64,000 nt of DNA, from assembly GCF_000621205.1 (NCBI RefSeq), contig NZ_KK211229.1, positions 143,807 through 207,806 of the forward strand, in the 5' to 3' direction. The notes beneath the pieces were generated by a model, which worked only from the letters and a program-made list of their open reading frames with translations, was not told where the DNA came from and ran no database searches. This document shows, piece by piece, positions 43,530 through 51,872 of the stretch. Positions within the stretch are counted from its first letter, which is position 1. Every line of letters starts with the position of its first letter. Both the position numbers and the translations under genes were made by a program. The stretch comes from Halotalea alkalilenta DSM 17697 (lineage in GTDB: Bacteria > Pseudomonadota > Gammaproteobacteria > Pseudomonadales > Halomonadaceae).

Positions 43530-44372
43530 ATGAAACCGCTCGATTCGATCTCTCGATCGGCGCTGGCGATGCTGGTGGTCGGCTCTGCATTGGTGCTCGC
43601 CGCCTGCGGTAATCCCGCCAGCGACGCCGCCGACAATCCCTACGGTCTGATCCAACCGGGCGAGATCCGGGTGGCGAGCGTGGGCGATTCCAAGCCTTAC
43701 ACCTTTACCGACGCCTCCGGGAACTTCACTGGTTTCGACATCGAATTCTTCACCGACGTCGCCAAGCGTATCGGTATCGACGAGGTGGTGTTCACTGGAC
43801 AGGACTTCGCCGCGATCCTCCCAGCGGTGGCGGGGGGGCGTTTCGATGTCGGGGTGGCGGCGATCGGTATCACGGCGCAGCGTGAGCAGACGGTCGACTT
43901 CTCTTCGGGCTATCTGGCGGGGTTTCTGACCGTGCTGACCCGCAAGGACGCCGGGGTCACAGGAGTTGACAGCTTGGCAGGCAAACGCCTTGGCGTGGTC
44001 CAGGGCACGTTGCAGGAAGCCTACGCCGTCGATCACTTCGAGGATGCCGATATCGTTCGCTTCCCCGACAACAATGCGGCGATCTCGGCCCTCAACAGTA
44101 CCAGCATCGACGCCCACTTCCTCGATTTCGAGGCGGCCAAGGACTATGCCGAGCGTTTCGGCCTGGTCAGTGCGGCCGACATTCCCTCTTTCGATGCGCC
44201 GGCCGGTTTCGCGATCGCCAAGGGCAAGCCCGAGTTCAAGCAGGAGCTCGATCGGGCGATCGCTGCAGCAATGGAAGATGGCACCTGGAAGCGGCTCTAC
44301 CAGAAGTGGTTCCCGGGCTCGCCGATGCCTCGGCAGTACCTGCCGAGCGCTGAGCGCTCCGGCGACGACTGA
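43530..44372 (+). CDS. Polar amino-acid ABC binding lipoprotein (SBP family 3)
   Basis: A 280-residue family-3 binding protein with a lipoprotein signal: [20 protein letters not shown] followed by the lipobox LAAC. The mature part has [63 protein letters not shown] and [22 protein letters not shown] precedes the ATG. A lipid-anchored binding protein is uncommon in Gram-negative polar amino-acid systems. It is the first gene of the LacI-controlled operon. Confidence 0.9.
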   Translation: MKPLDSISRSALAMLVVGSALVLAACGNPASDAADNPYGLIQPGEIRVASVGDSKPYTFTDASGNFTGFDIEFFTDVAKRIGIDEVVFTGQDFAAILPAVAGGRFDVGVAAIGITAQREQTVDFSSGYLAGFLTVLTRKDAGVTGVDSLAGKRLGVVQGTLQEAYAVDHFEDADIVRFPDNNAAISALNSTSIDAHFLDFEAAKDYAERFGLVSAADIPSFDAPAGFAIAKGKPEFKQELDRAIAAAMEDGTWKRLYQKWFPGSPMPRQYLPSAERSGDD

Positions 44373-44427
44373 TCCCCCATCCTTCTTGCCGGGGCCGTGC
44401 GCCCCGGCCTAGACGAGAGTGCGCGCC

Positions 44428-45222
44428 ATGGATCTGCTCGAGACCCTCTCCAAGACTTTTTTCGATTTCGGCGCGATGGCGCAGGTGCTGCCGCAGCTGC
44501 TGCAGGTCGGCCTGGTCAACACCTTGATCATCTCGGCGGCGGCGACGCTGATCGGCACTACGCTGGGCATGCTGGTGGCATTGATGGGACTTTCCCCGTC
44601 TCGACTGCTACGCCTGCCCGCGCGGATCTACACCGATCTGTTCCGTGGCTTGCCAGCGATCCTCACCATCCTGCTGGTCGGCCAGGGGCTGGCGCGGTTG
44701 AGCCAGCAGCTGTTCGGTCCCAGTCCCTATCCGCTTGGCATCCTGGCGCTGAGCTTGATCGCCAGCGCCTATATCGGTGAGATCTTCCGCGCAGGCATTC
44801 AGAGCGTCGAGAAGGGACAGTTGGAGGCCTGCCGTGCATTGGGGATGAGCTATTCACGGGCGATGCGGTTGGTGGTGATCCCCCAGGGAGTGCGGCGGGT
44901 GCTGCCAGCGCTGGTCAACCAATTCATCGCCATCGTCAAGGATTCATCGCTGGTCTACTTCCTCGGCCTGCTGGTCTCCGAACGCGAGCTCTTCCGGGTC
45001 GGCCAGGATGCCGCGGTACTCAGCGGGAATCTATCGCCACTGGTGCTGGCCGGGCTCTTCTACCTGCTGATCACCGTACCGCTGACTCACCTGGTCAACC
45101 ATGTCGACGAGCGTTTTCGCACTGGCCGTCGCCGGCCTCGTGCTCCGGTCAGCGGACTCGATGAGGTCGAGCGGCTCGAACGGACGAGCACGACACAGCC
45201 AGCCACCGGAAGCGGGAGATAG
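44428..45222 (+). CDS. Polar amino-acid ABC transporter permease (single, homodimeric)
   Basis: A 264-residue HisM-family permease. Segments include [56 protein letters not shown] and the EAA region [33 protein letters not shown]. The ATG at 44428 (GAGAG upstream) is preferred over GTG 44419. No second permease gene is present, so a homodimeric channel is predicted. The C-terminus is a long hydrophilic Arg-rich tail (about 230-264), which is atypical. Confidence 0.9.
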   Translation: MDLLETLSKTFFDFGAMAQVLPQLLQVGLVNTLIISAAATLIGTTLGMLVALMGLSPSRLLRLPARIYTDLFRGLPAILTILLVGQGLARLSQQLFGPSPYPLGILALSLIASAYIGEIFRAGIQSVEKGQLEACRALGMSYSRAMRLVVIPQGVRRVLPALVNQFIAIVKDSSLVYFLGLLVSERELFRVGQDAAVLSGNLSPLVLAGLFYLLITVPLTHLVNHVDERFRTGRRRPRAPVSGLDEVERLERTSTTQPATGSGR

Positions 45223-45226
45223 GCCA

Positions 45227-45982
45227 ATGTCGATCCAAGCGAAGCGCGATGCATTCCACGGTGCCAGCCTCGAGCTGCGTGAACTGACCATGGCGTTCGA
45301 CGAGACCGAGGTGCTGCATGGGGTGAGTTTCGCTGTGGCGTCGGGAACGACCACCTGCGTGATCGGGCCTTCCGGCTCCGGCAAGTCCACGCTGCTGCGT
45401 GGCATCAATCGGCTGCACGAGCCCAAATCCGGCGATGTGCTGCTGAGCGGGCGCTCGGTACTCGGCGACAAGCCGGACGAATTGCGGCTCCGGATCGGCA
45501 TGGTGTTCCAGCACTTCAATCTGTTCCCCGATCATAGCGCGCTGGCCAACGTCGCTCTGGCGCTATGGAAGGTCAAGAGGCTCGCCAAGGACCGGGCTTT
45601 CGCACTGGCCGCGCAGCGGCTCGAAGAGGTGGGGCTGGGCGACCGGCTCGATCATCGTCCGCGCGATCTATCGGGTGGTCAGCAGCAGCGTGTGGCGATC
45701 GCCCGTGCGCTGGCGATGGAACCGGAGGTGATGTTGTTCGACGAGGCGACGTCGGCGCTCGACCCGGAGCTGGTCAAGGGAGTACTGAACTTGATGGCGC
45801 AGCTGTGCGAGAGGGGGATGACCATGCTGGTGGTTACCCACGAGATGGGCTTCGCTCGCAAGGTGGCCGACCAAGTGGTGTTCATGGACGAGGGCGAGGT
45901 GGTCGAGTGCGGGCCGCCCGAGCAAATCTTCGATGCGCCCCGTTCGCCTAGGCTGGCTCGTTTTCTTTCAGAGGTGCTTTAG
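45227..45982 (+). CDS. Polar amino-acid ABC transporter ATP-binding protein
   Basis: A 251-residue ATPase. Walker A is GPSGSGKST, the Q-loop [11 protein letters not shown], the signature [16 protein letters not shown], Walker [14 protein letters not shown] (Ala for the usual Pro) and the switch [26 protein letters not shown] precedes the ATG by 10 bases, and the gene begins 4 bp after the permease stop. It drives the LacI-controlled importer. Confidence 0.93.
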   Translation: MSIQAKRDAFHGASLELRELTMAFDETEVLHGVSFAVASGTTTCVIGPSGSGKSTLLRGINRLHEPKSGDVLLSGRSVLGDKPDELRLRIGMVFQHFNLFPDHSALANVALALWKVKRLAKDRAFALAAQRLEEVGLGDRLDHRPRDLSGGQQQRVAIARALAMEPEVMLFDEATSALDPELVKGVLNLMAQLCERGMTMLVVTHEMGFARKVADQVVFMDEGEVVECGPPEQIFDAPRSPRLARFLSEVL

Positions 45983-46030
45983 ATGGATTACCGGGCCGCT
46001 GTGCCTCATCCATAAGGAGTGAATGTTTCG

Positions 46031-47161
46031 ATGTCCGTTCTCGAACCTGGCAAGTCCGTCATTGTGATCGGCGGTGGTGTGATCGGGGTCTCCACCGCGG
46101 TTCACCTGGCGCGTGGCGGAGCCGAGGTCACCCTGGTGACCGAATCCGAGCTCGCCTCTGGCGCCTCGGGCCGTTCGCTTTCATGGCTCAACTCGGCCGG
46201 CGAGCGATCCGCCGCCTATCATGCGCTTCGCATGTCCGGCATAGATCGTTATCGTACGCTGTTCGCCAAGGATCCTCAGCGCGACTGGCTGTGCTTCGAT
46301 GGCGGGCTCTACTGGAGTGCCGAAGAGCCGCAGGCGGTGCTGGCGCGCCATGCCCATGAACGTTCCCATGGCTATGATTCCCACCTGGTGGATGCTTCGA
46401 ACCTGGTGACCACGACGCCCGGCGTCGATCCCCAGGCGATCGGTACACCGTCGATCTTCAACCCTGGGGAAGGCTGGGTCAGCCTTCCCGAGCTGATCGA
46501 ATACCTGAGCGAAGAGTTCCGCTGTCTCGGCGGGCGCTTGGTCGAACATGCCGGCTGGGCGTCGGTGCTCATCGGCCAAGACCAGCGGGTGCGCGGCGTA
46601 GCGACGTCCAAGGCGGGGGAATTCACCGCCGGCGCTGTGCTGGTCGCCTGTGGGCCGCAGACCGCCAAGGTCATCGAGCCGCTTGGGGTAACCATTCCCG
46701 ATGCCTCGCCGCTGTCGATGCTGGTGCTGACCGAGCCGATGCCGATGGCTCCCAAGGCGGTACTCAATACCCCACGGGTTGCGATGCGCCCCTGTCCTGG
46801 TAGCCGGCTGGCGCTCGATCACGACTGGTACGAGGCCCTGATCGAGGAGGGCGAGGATGGCGAGTGCCGGATCGATCGTAGCGTGGTCGAGCAGCTGGTG
46901 GACGAGGCGTCGAGCGTGCTCGACGGCGGTGAAAGGCTCGCGCCGGCAAGCTGGAAGCTCGGGCGCAAGCCGATTCCAGGTGACGGCGAGCCGGTGTTTG
47001 GCGAACTCGCCGAGGTGCCCGGTTGCTTCGTCGCCTTCACCCATTCCGGCGCGACATTGGCGTTGATCGCTGGAGAGCTGCTCGCCGGTGAAATCCTCAC
47101 CGGCGAGCGTCACCCGATGCTTGGCTCTTTCCGTCCTGAGCGGTTCACCCGCCCCGGCTGA
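46031..47161 (+). CDS. FAD-dependent oxidoreductase (DAO family)
   Basis: A 376-residue flavoprotein with VIVIGGGVIGVSTAVHLARGGAEVTLVTESEL at the N-terminus, then GASGRSLSWLNSAGERSAAYHALR, and C-terminal VAFTHSGATLALIAGELLAGEIL. SWLN followed by R/Y-rich sequence is seen in DAO enzymes close to glycine oxidase. AAGGAG precedes the ATG at 46031 by 11 bases. It ends the LacI-controlled operon (48 bp after the ATPase), so it should oxidise the imported amino compound. Confidence 0.87.
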   Translation: MSVLEPGKSVIVIGGGVIGVSTAVHLARGGAEVTLVTESELASGASGRSLSWLNSAGERSAAYHALRMSGIDRYRTLFAKDPQRDWLCFDGGLYWSAEEPQAVLARHAHERSHGYDSHLVDASNLVTTTPGVDPQAIGTPSIFNPGEGWVSLPELIEYLSEEFRCLGGRLVEHAGWASVLIGQDQRVRGVATSKAGEFTAGAVLVACGPQTAKVIEPLGVTIPDASPLSMLVLTEPMPMAPKAVLNTPRVAMRPCPGSRLALDHDWYEALIEEGEDGECRIDRSVVEQLVDEASSVLDGGERLAPASWKLGRKPIPGDGEPVFGELAEVPGCFVAFTHSGATLALIAGELLAGEILTGERHPMLGSFRPERFTRPG

Positions 47162-47171
47162 GGCGAGCCGC

Positions 47172-48527
47172 TCAGTTCGGCAGCGGCTTGCCGGTGGAGT
47201 CCTGGGTGAAGTAGAGCGCCACCAGGCCGATCACGGCGCCGGTGATCAGGTACCAGGCGGGAATCATCGGGTTGCCGCTGATCTCGATCAGCCAGGTGTT
47301 GATCAGCGGCGCGGTGCCGCCGAACAGCGATACCGAGATGTTGTAGCTGATCGCCAGGCCGCTGTAGCGCACCGGGGCACGGAACAGCGAGGTGAGGGTC
47401 GCCGGCATTGCGCCTTCGAAGCACAGCTGGGCGACGACCAGGGCGATCAGCGCCACCAGGACCACGGCGAGGGTCGAGCTCGCGAGCAGATGGAAGGCGG
47501 GGAAGGCGAGCGCGATGATCAGCAGGCAGCCCGTCATGATCAATGTCTTGCGTCCCACGCGGTCGGAGAGCCAGCCCGACAGCGGGATCAGCGCCAGCAT
47601 GAAGAGGGTCGCGACCATCGCCATGGCGTTGCTGCTAGCGGCGTCACGGCCGAGCACGTTGACCAGGTAGCCGGGAATGTAGCCGAGCACTACGTAGTAG
47701 GTCATGTTGAACACCGCGACGAGCCCTGCGCACTTGAGCAACTGCGGCCATTCGCTGGCGAGCATCCTGACGAAGCCGAGCTTGTCGTGCTTGGCGAGGC
47801 GCTCGCCGCTTTCGCGCATCGCTTCGAATACCGGGGTCTCGTCGAGGCGGCGGCGTAGGTAGAGCGCGATGAGCCCAAGCAGCCCGCCGATCACGAAGGG
47901 AATCCGCCAGGCCCCGGCTTGCATGGTCTCCTCGCCGAGGACGAAGGTGAAGGCATTGACCACCAGCGCGCCGAGCAGGAAGCCTGAGATGTTGCCGAAC
48001 TCGAGCCAGCTGGTGAAGAAGCCTCGTCGGGCGTCGGGGGAGTGCTCGGCGATGAAGGTGCAGGAGCCGCCGTATTCGCCGCCGGTGGAGAGCCCTTGGA
48101 GCAGGCGCATGAGGATCAGCAGGATCGGCGCGGCGATGCCGATGGCGGCGTAGCTGGGGATCAGCGCGATCGCGAAGGTGGCCACCGCCATCAGCGCGAT
48201 GCTCAGAGACAGCGCGGTACGCCGGCCGTAGCGGTCGCCTATCGGGCCGAACACCAGGCTGCCGAGTGGGCGGATCAGAAAGCCGGCGGCGAAGGTGGCG
48301 TAGGCTGCGAGCAGTTGGGTGGTGGCGTCGCTGTCGGGAAAGAACACCTTGCCCATCACCGTCGCCAGAGACGAATAGAGCGCGAAGTCGAACCACTCGA
48401 CCAGGTTACCGAGGGTGACGCCTGCCACCGCGCGCTTGAGCGGTGGCGACTTGGTGCGCGGATGGTGGGCGCTGGCAGTGCGGGACGGACGTGACAGGGA
48501 CTGATTGGACAGGATCTTGCCGCTCAT
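47172..48527 (-). CDS. MFS transporter, metabolite:H+ symporter type
   Basis: A 451-residue major-facilitator transporter with 12 predicted helices, of the MHS group (ProP/KgtP/ShiA-like). Typical motifs are VEWFDFALYSSLATVMGKVFFP, the loop 2-3 motif GPIGDRYGRRTALSLSI, and RLLQGLSTGGEYGGSCTFIAEHSP. GAGGTG precedes the ATG at 48527. It is third in an operon with a flavin monooxygenase and an SDR, so it probably imports the monooxygenase substrate or a related organic acid or osmolyte. Confidence 0.9.
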   Translation of the reverse strand: MSGKILSNQSLSRPSRTASAHHPRTKSPPLKRAVAGVTLGNLVEWFDFALYSSLATVMGKVFFPDSDATTQLLAAYATFAAGFLIRPLGSLVFGPIGDRYGRRTALSLSIALMAVATFAIALIPSYAAIGIAAPILLILMRLLQGLSTGGEYGGSCTFIAEHSPDARRGFFTSWLEFGNISGFLLGALVVNAFTFVLGEETMQAGAWRIPFVIGGLLGLIALYLRRRLDETPVFEAMRESGERLAKHDKLGFVRMLASEWPQLLKCAGLVAVFNMTYYVVLGYIPGYLVNVLGRDAASSNAMAMVATLFMLALIPLSGWLSDRVGRKTLIMTGCLLIIALAFPAFHLLASSTLAVVLVALIALVVAQLCFEGAMPATLTSLFRAPVRYSGLAISYNISVSLFGGTAPLINTWLIEISGNPMIPAWYLITGAVIGLVALYFTQDSTGKPLPN

Positions 48528-48598
48528 CGTGATGCACCTCGTATTGTCGTTGTAGGAAGTGGCGATGAACCGCCGTCGAATCGCGACGGCCGGCTGTG

Positions 48599-49303
48599 TC
48601 AGCGCACGATCACGCCTCCGCTGACGCAGAGCGTCTCGCCGCTGACGTAGCCCGGCGCATGGCAGAGCCGCCAGGCCCACTCGGCGATCTCCTCAGGCTG
48701 CGCCGCTCGCTTCAACGGCACCGCCTGGATGCCGGCCTCGAGACGTCCGCCGGCGCGGGTTCCCGGGGTGTCGACCCAGCCCGGGGCGATGGCATTGACC
48801 ACGATGCCCTGGTCGGCGAGCTCGATCGCGAGCGATTTGGCGATCGATACCACCGCCGCTTTCGAGGCGCTGTAGAGCAGCTGGTTGCGCGATACAGCGA
48901 AGGCGTCGACCGAAGCGAACAGCAGCATCGCGCCGCCCGCCGGGCTCATGCGTCGGGTAGCGACCCGGCAGAGATTGAGGGTGCCGAGCACGTTGACGTC
49001 GAAGATCCGCTGGTAGCGTTCGCGATCGAAGTCCATGAGGTTGGAGGTCGGGAAGATTCCCGCAGCATGGACCAGGGCGTCGAGCGAGCCGTCGCCGAGC
49101 GCGCCATCGACGCCTTCACGGACGGCGTCCTCGTCGCGTATGTCGGCGGTCACCGCGACCAGGTTGGGATGCTCGTGGGCGCTCCCGGCGGCATCGAGTG
49201 CGATCACCCGCCAGCCTTGGTCGAGAAAGTGCGTCGCACAGGCCTGGCCCATGCCTGAAGCGGCACCGGTGACCAGTACGGTGGGAAGAGAGAAAGAGGG
49301 CAT
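48599..49303 (-). CDS. Short-chain dehydrogenase/reductase
   Basis: A 234-residue classical SDR. Motifs: VLVTGAASGMGQACATHFL, VHAAGIF (NNAG-like), catalytic Ser in MLLFASVDAFAV, YSASK, and NAIAPGWVDTPGT with the C-terminal YVSGETLCVSGGVIV. AGGAG lies 10 bases before the ATG at 49303. It starts 5 bp after the flavin monooxygenase stop. It may oxidise an alcohol formed in the same pathway. Confidence 0.9.
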   Translation of the reverse strand: MPSFSLPTVLVTGAASGMGQACATHFLDQGWRVIALDAAGSAHEHPNLVAVTADIRDEDAVREGVDGALGDGSLDALVHAAGIFPTSNLMDFDRERYQRIFDVNVLGTLNLCRVATRRMSPAGGAMLLFASVDAFAVSRNQLLYSASKAAVVSIAKSLAIELADQGIVVNAIAPGWVDTPGTRAGGRLEAGIQAVPLKRAAQPEEIAEWAWRLCHAPGYVSGETLCVSGGVIVR

Positions 49304-49308
49304 CCGTT

Positions 49309-50601
49309 TCAGGCTCCTGGCAGGGATTCGGTGGCGGCTCGAGCCGGGCAGGGGGCGAGGAACTCGAGCCTGCGCAGGCTTTCGTCGTAGTCCGCCTGCC
49401 ACTCGCGCCTGACGATGTCGATCCGGGCCTCGGCGGCAGCGGTGGAGCGGAAGCGAGCGGCGAGGTCGGTCGTTCCCGACTGCTGGAGGCGCAGCATCCG
49501 TGCGATCAGGTGAGCCTGGGCACAGTAGACCGGCCACTGCGGCCCGCGCGGCGCGCACAGGCCGACGAAATAGAGCGATTCCAGCGTGGTCGGCAGCACC
49601 GTCGCCGCGGTGCGCAAGGGAACGCCATCCCGCCATTCGAGCAGGGCGGGGTCGAGGAACGGCAGGCATACGTTGAAGCCGGTGGCCCAGACGATGGTGT
49701 CGTAGCGCTCGCAGCGACCGTCGGTGAAGTGAACGCTCTTGCCCTCGATGCGTTCGATCCCCGGCATCGCCTTGATCCGCCCATGCTGGATCCAATAGAG
49801 CAGCAGGTTGTTGACCACCGGCGGCTGCGCATCGAGATCGTAGCTCTCAGGCATAGGCAGCCCGGGGTACTGATCAGCGGGACCGAGCGAGGCGAGGATC
49901 AGCAGGTTCATCACCATGTTCTGCTGCTCGGGCGGCAGCGCATTGATGAACGAGAGCTCCGCGCGCGGACGGCCGAATAGCGTCTTCGGCTGGAACAGCT
50001 GGCCACGGCGGATCGAGATGCTGACGTCGCGCCGTGCCTGGGCCGCGTCGACCGCCAGGTCGCATCCCGAGTTGCCGAAGCCGACCACCAGGACCCGACC
50101 GTCCAGGTCATCGACGTTGCAATATGCGCTCGAATGCAGCGAACGGCCGGTGAATGCCTCTGCCACCGCGGGCAGCTGCGGGTCCCAGAGGTGGCCGTTG
50201 GCGACCATCAAACCGCGATACTCTCGGCTTTCGCCATTGCCCAGTTCGACCCGCCAGCCGGCCTCGCCCCGCTCGCCGAGCGGAGCGATCCGGCTGACTT
50301 CGGTGTTGAAGCGGATGTGGCGAGCGAGATCGAAGTGCTCCGCATAGGCGAGCATGTAATCGCGTACCTGGTCGCGGCTTGGGTAGAGCGGGTAGTCCGC
50401 AGGCATCGGGAAGCCTTCGAAGCCCGAGCTGTCGCGCGGGGTGATCAGGTGCAGCGCTTCGTAGTCGGTATGCCAATGGCCGCCGACCCGGGCGCTCTTC
50501 TCGAAGCAGTCGACCTCGAAGCCTTCGTCTCGCAGCGTCTTCAACGCCGCCATGCCGGCCGCGCCGGCGCCGATGATGCAATAGCGCGCAGTGGTGCCCA
50601 C
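49309..50601 (-). CDS. Flavin-containing monooxygenase (FMO-like)
   Basis: A 430-residue class B flavoprotein monooxygenase. The FAD motif is CIIGAGAAGMAALKTL, the fingerprint FxGxxxHxxxY appears as FTGRSLHSSAY (Y where Trp or Asp is usual), the NADPH motif is VLVVGFGNSGCDLAVDAA, and the ATG-containing motif is VWATGFN. FMOs oxygenate N- or S-containing soft nucleophiles (for example trimethylamine); Baeyer-Villiger chemistry is less likely from the fingerprint. It is the first gene of the FMO-SDR-MFS operon, with an inverted repeat upstream. Confidence 0.88.
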   Translation of the reverse strand: MGTTARYCIIGAGAAGMAALKTLRDEGFEVDCFEKSARVGGHWHTDYEALHLITPRDSSGFEGFPMPADYPLYPSRDQVRDYMLAYAEHFDLARHIRFNTEVSRIAPLGERGEAGWRVELGNGESREYRGLMVANGHLWDPQLPAVAEAFTGRSLHSSAYCNVDDLDGRVLVVGFGNSGCDLAVDAAQARRDVSISIRRGQLFQPKTLFGRPRAELSFINALPPEQQNMVMNLLILASLGPADQYPGLPMPESYDLDAQPPVVNNLLLYWIQHGRIKAMPGIERIEGKSVHFTDGRCERYDTIVWATGFNVCLPFLDPALLEWRDGVPLRTAATVLPTTLESLYFVGLCAPRGPQWPVYCAQAHLIARMLRLQQSGTTDLAARFRSTAAAEARIDIVRREWQADYDESLRRLEFLAPCPARAATESLPGA

Positions 50602-50628
50602 GTTTTCCCCCTGTTGGAATTTTGTCGA

Positions 50629-50655
50629 CGGGATAGCGATGGAATCACTATCCCG
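50629..50655. promoter_or_regulatory. Inverted repeat upstream of the flavin monooxygenase gene
   Basis: CGGGATAG and CTATCCCG are perfect 8-bp arms separated by 11 bases, 28-54 bp upstream of the monooxygenase start codon. It could be an operator or a terminator of the upstream RES/Xre unit. The 147-bp gap 50602-50749 shows nothing else. Confidence 0.4.
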
Positions 50656-50749
50656 CCGGCCTCCCGGGGGATGAAGGGGGCGAATGGAATGGTTCGTATA
50701 GGGGGAGGCTATGGCTGGAGTCAGGCTATGGAGAACTGCGCCTCATGGC

Positions 50750-51214
50750 TCAAAGGCGAGCGTCTGGCTGGAAGTCGATCTCCATGGCATCGGCGACGGT
50801 CTGTTTGAATCGTGGATGGGTGGGATTGAGCAGGTAATTGAGCTCCCGGGGGACCACTACGCTCGGTACGGCCAGTGCTAGGCTGCTGCCGCCTTCCAGC
50901 CAGCCATCGCCGAGCTCCGCCGTCGAGGGTGGGGCCGGTTCATCCCGCCAGTCATCCGGCAATTGGTCGACGGGTAGGTGGATGATGGCGTCTTCCGGGA
51001 GCCGCACCTGCAGAATCGCGTAATGTCGCAGCAGGCTGTAATCGTTGAGATGCACCATCACCTCCAGCATCGCCAACGACTCGGAGCTGGCCAAGTACAC
51101 ACAAGACTTTCCTCGGCTGTTCCAGCGTCCGCCAAAGAGACGCGCTCCTTCTCCGTCGAAGGCGCTCGCCTGCCACTTCTTCTTGATCAAGCGGTAAGCA
51201 TGGATCTCGTTCAT
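50750..51214 (-). CDS. RES-domain toxin (type II toxin-antitoxin)
   Basis: A 154-residue RES-family protein, named for its Arg-Glu-Ser residues. Segments are HAYRLIKKKWQASAFDGEGARLFGGRWNSRGKSCVYLASSESLAMLEVMVHL, with the conserved Arg near the start, Tyr, Glu of LEVMVHL, and a later SVVVPRELNYLLNPTHP. RES toxins of the MbcT/ParT type degrade or modify NAD+ or ADP-ribosylate targets. The start overlaps the antitoxin stop by 4 bp. Confidence 0.9.
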   Translation of the reverse strand: MNEIHAYRLIKKKWQASAFDGEGARLFGGRWNSRGKSCVYLASSESLAMLEVMVHLNDYSLLRHYAILQVRLPEDAIIHLPVDQLPDDWRDEPAPPSTAELGDGWLEGGSSLALAVPSVVVPRELNYLLNPTHPRFKQTVADAMEIDFQPDARL

Positions 51215-51660
51215 GCCACTACGCCATGCTCCAGGCGTCCGATCAGCTCCAGCACGGCCTCGACTTCGGCCGAGGTGGCGAGCATCTCGACGGGTCGCCT
51301 GCCCCCAAGGCCGCGGACGGGATGAAGAAGCCACTGCCGCGCTCCCTCCTTGTCCCCCTCGAACAGCGCCGTCGCCGCTTCCAGCACTTCGGCAAAGCGG
51401 TATAGCCTGTCGCCCTCGTCCTGCTTGAACCGGCCTAGCTTGGCCCGGCGCTGCAGCGTGGCCTGGGGAATGACGACATATTTGGCCAGCTCCTTGTGTT
51501 CCAAGCCCGCCATCGAGGCCAGCCGCGTATAGACCGTGTAGGGGATGCCATCCCGCAAGGCTTGGTGCAGTCCTGCGCCACGGGGAGGCATGCCCACCCT
51601 CTTCCAGAAGCTGGCGCCGGTATCGCGACCGGCCTGATCCTGCTTGAGCGAGGTGACCAT
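51211..51660 (-). CDS. Xre/MbcA/ParS-type antitoxin
   Basis: A 149-residue antitoxin. The N-terminal Xre-like part reads IPYTVYTRLASMAGLEHKELAKYVVIPQATLQRRAKLGRFKQDEGDRLYRFAEVLEAA, and the C-terminal MbcA/ParS toxin-binding domain (DUF2384) contains ALFEGDKEGARQWLLHPVRGLGGRRPVEMLAT. It precedes the RES toxin with a 4-bp overlap. It should bind the toxin and repress the shared promoter through the repeats at 51673-51706. Confidence 0.92.
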   Translation of the reverse strand: MVTSLKQDQAGRDTGASFWKRVGMPPRGAGLHQALRDGIPYTVYTRLASMAGLEHKELAKYVVIPQATLQRRAKLGRFKQDEGDRLYRFAEVLEAATALFEGDKEGARQWLLHPVRGLGGRRPVEMLATSAEVEAVLELIGRLEHGVVA

Positions 51661-51672
51661 CGCTACCTCCGT

Positions 51673-51706
51673 TATATCAGTTGATATATTGACAACGTAT
51701 CAGTTG
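51673..51706. promoter_or_regulatory. Operator repeats upstream of the RES/Xre pair
   Basis: TATATCA-GT-TGATATA (51673-51688) is a perfect dyad around a 2-base centre. The 9-mer TATCAGTTG in its left half recurs 23 bp further upstream at 51698-51706. The dyad sits 13-28 bp before the antitoxin start, suited to autorepression. It is a strongly AT-rich patch in GC-rich surroundings. Confidence 0.6.
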
Positions 51707-51872
51707 GTTGGAGGGCCGGCAAGCAACGTCCCTTGCCGGTGTGCGAGGTAGCAACGATGGAAAGTCGGTGTTCGACTCTCACCTCCTGGCCTCTCGCGAG
51801 ACGGAGATGATGATGAAGGCTCGGCTCACCACGAATGGTGGGCAGGTCGGCCAGGCACCGGTGATTCGAACG

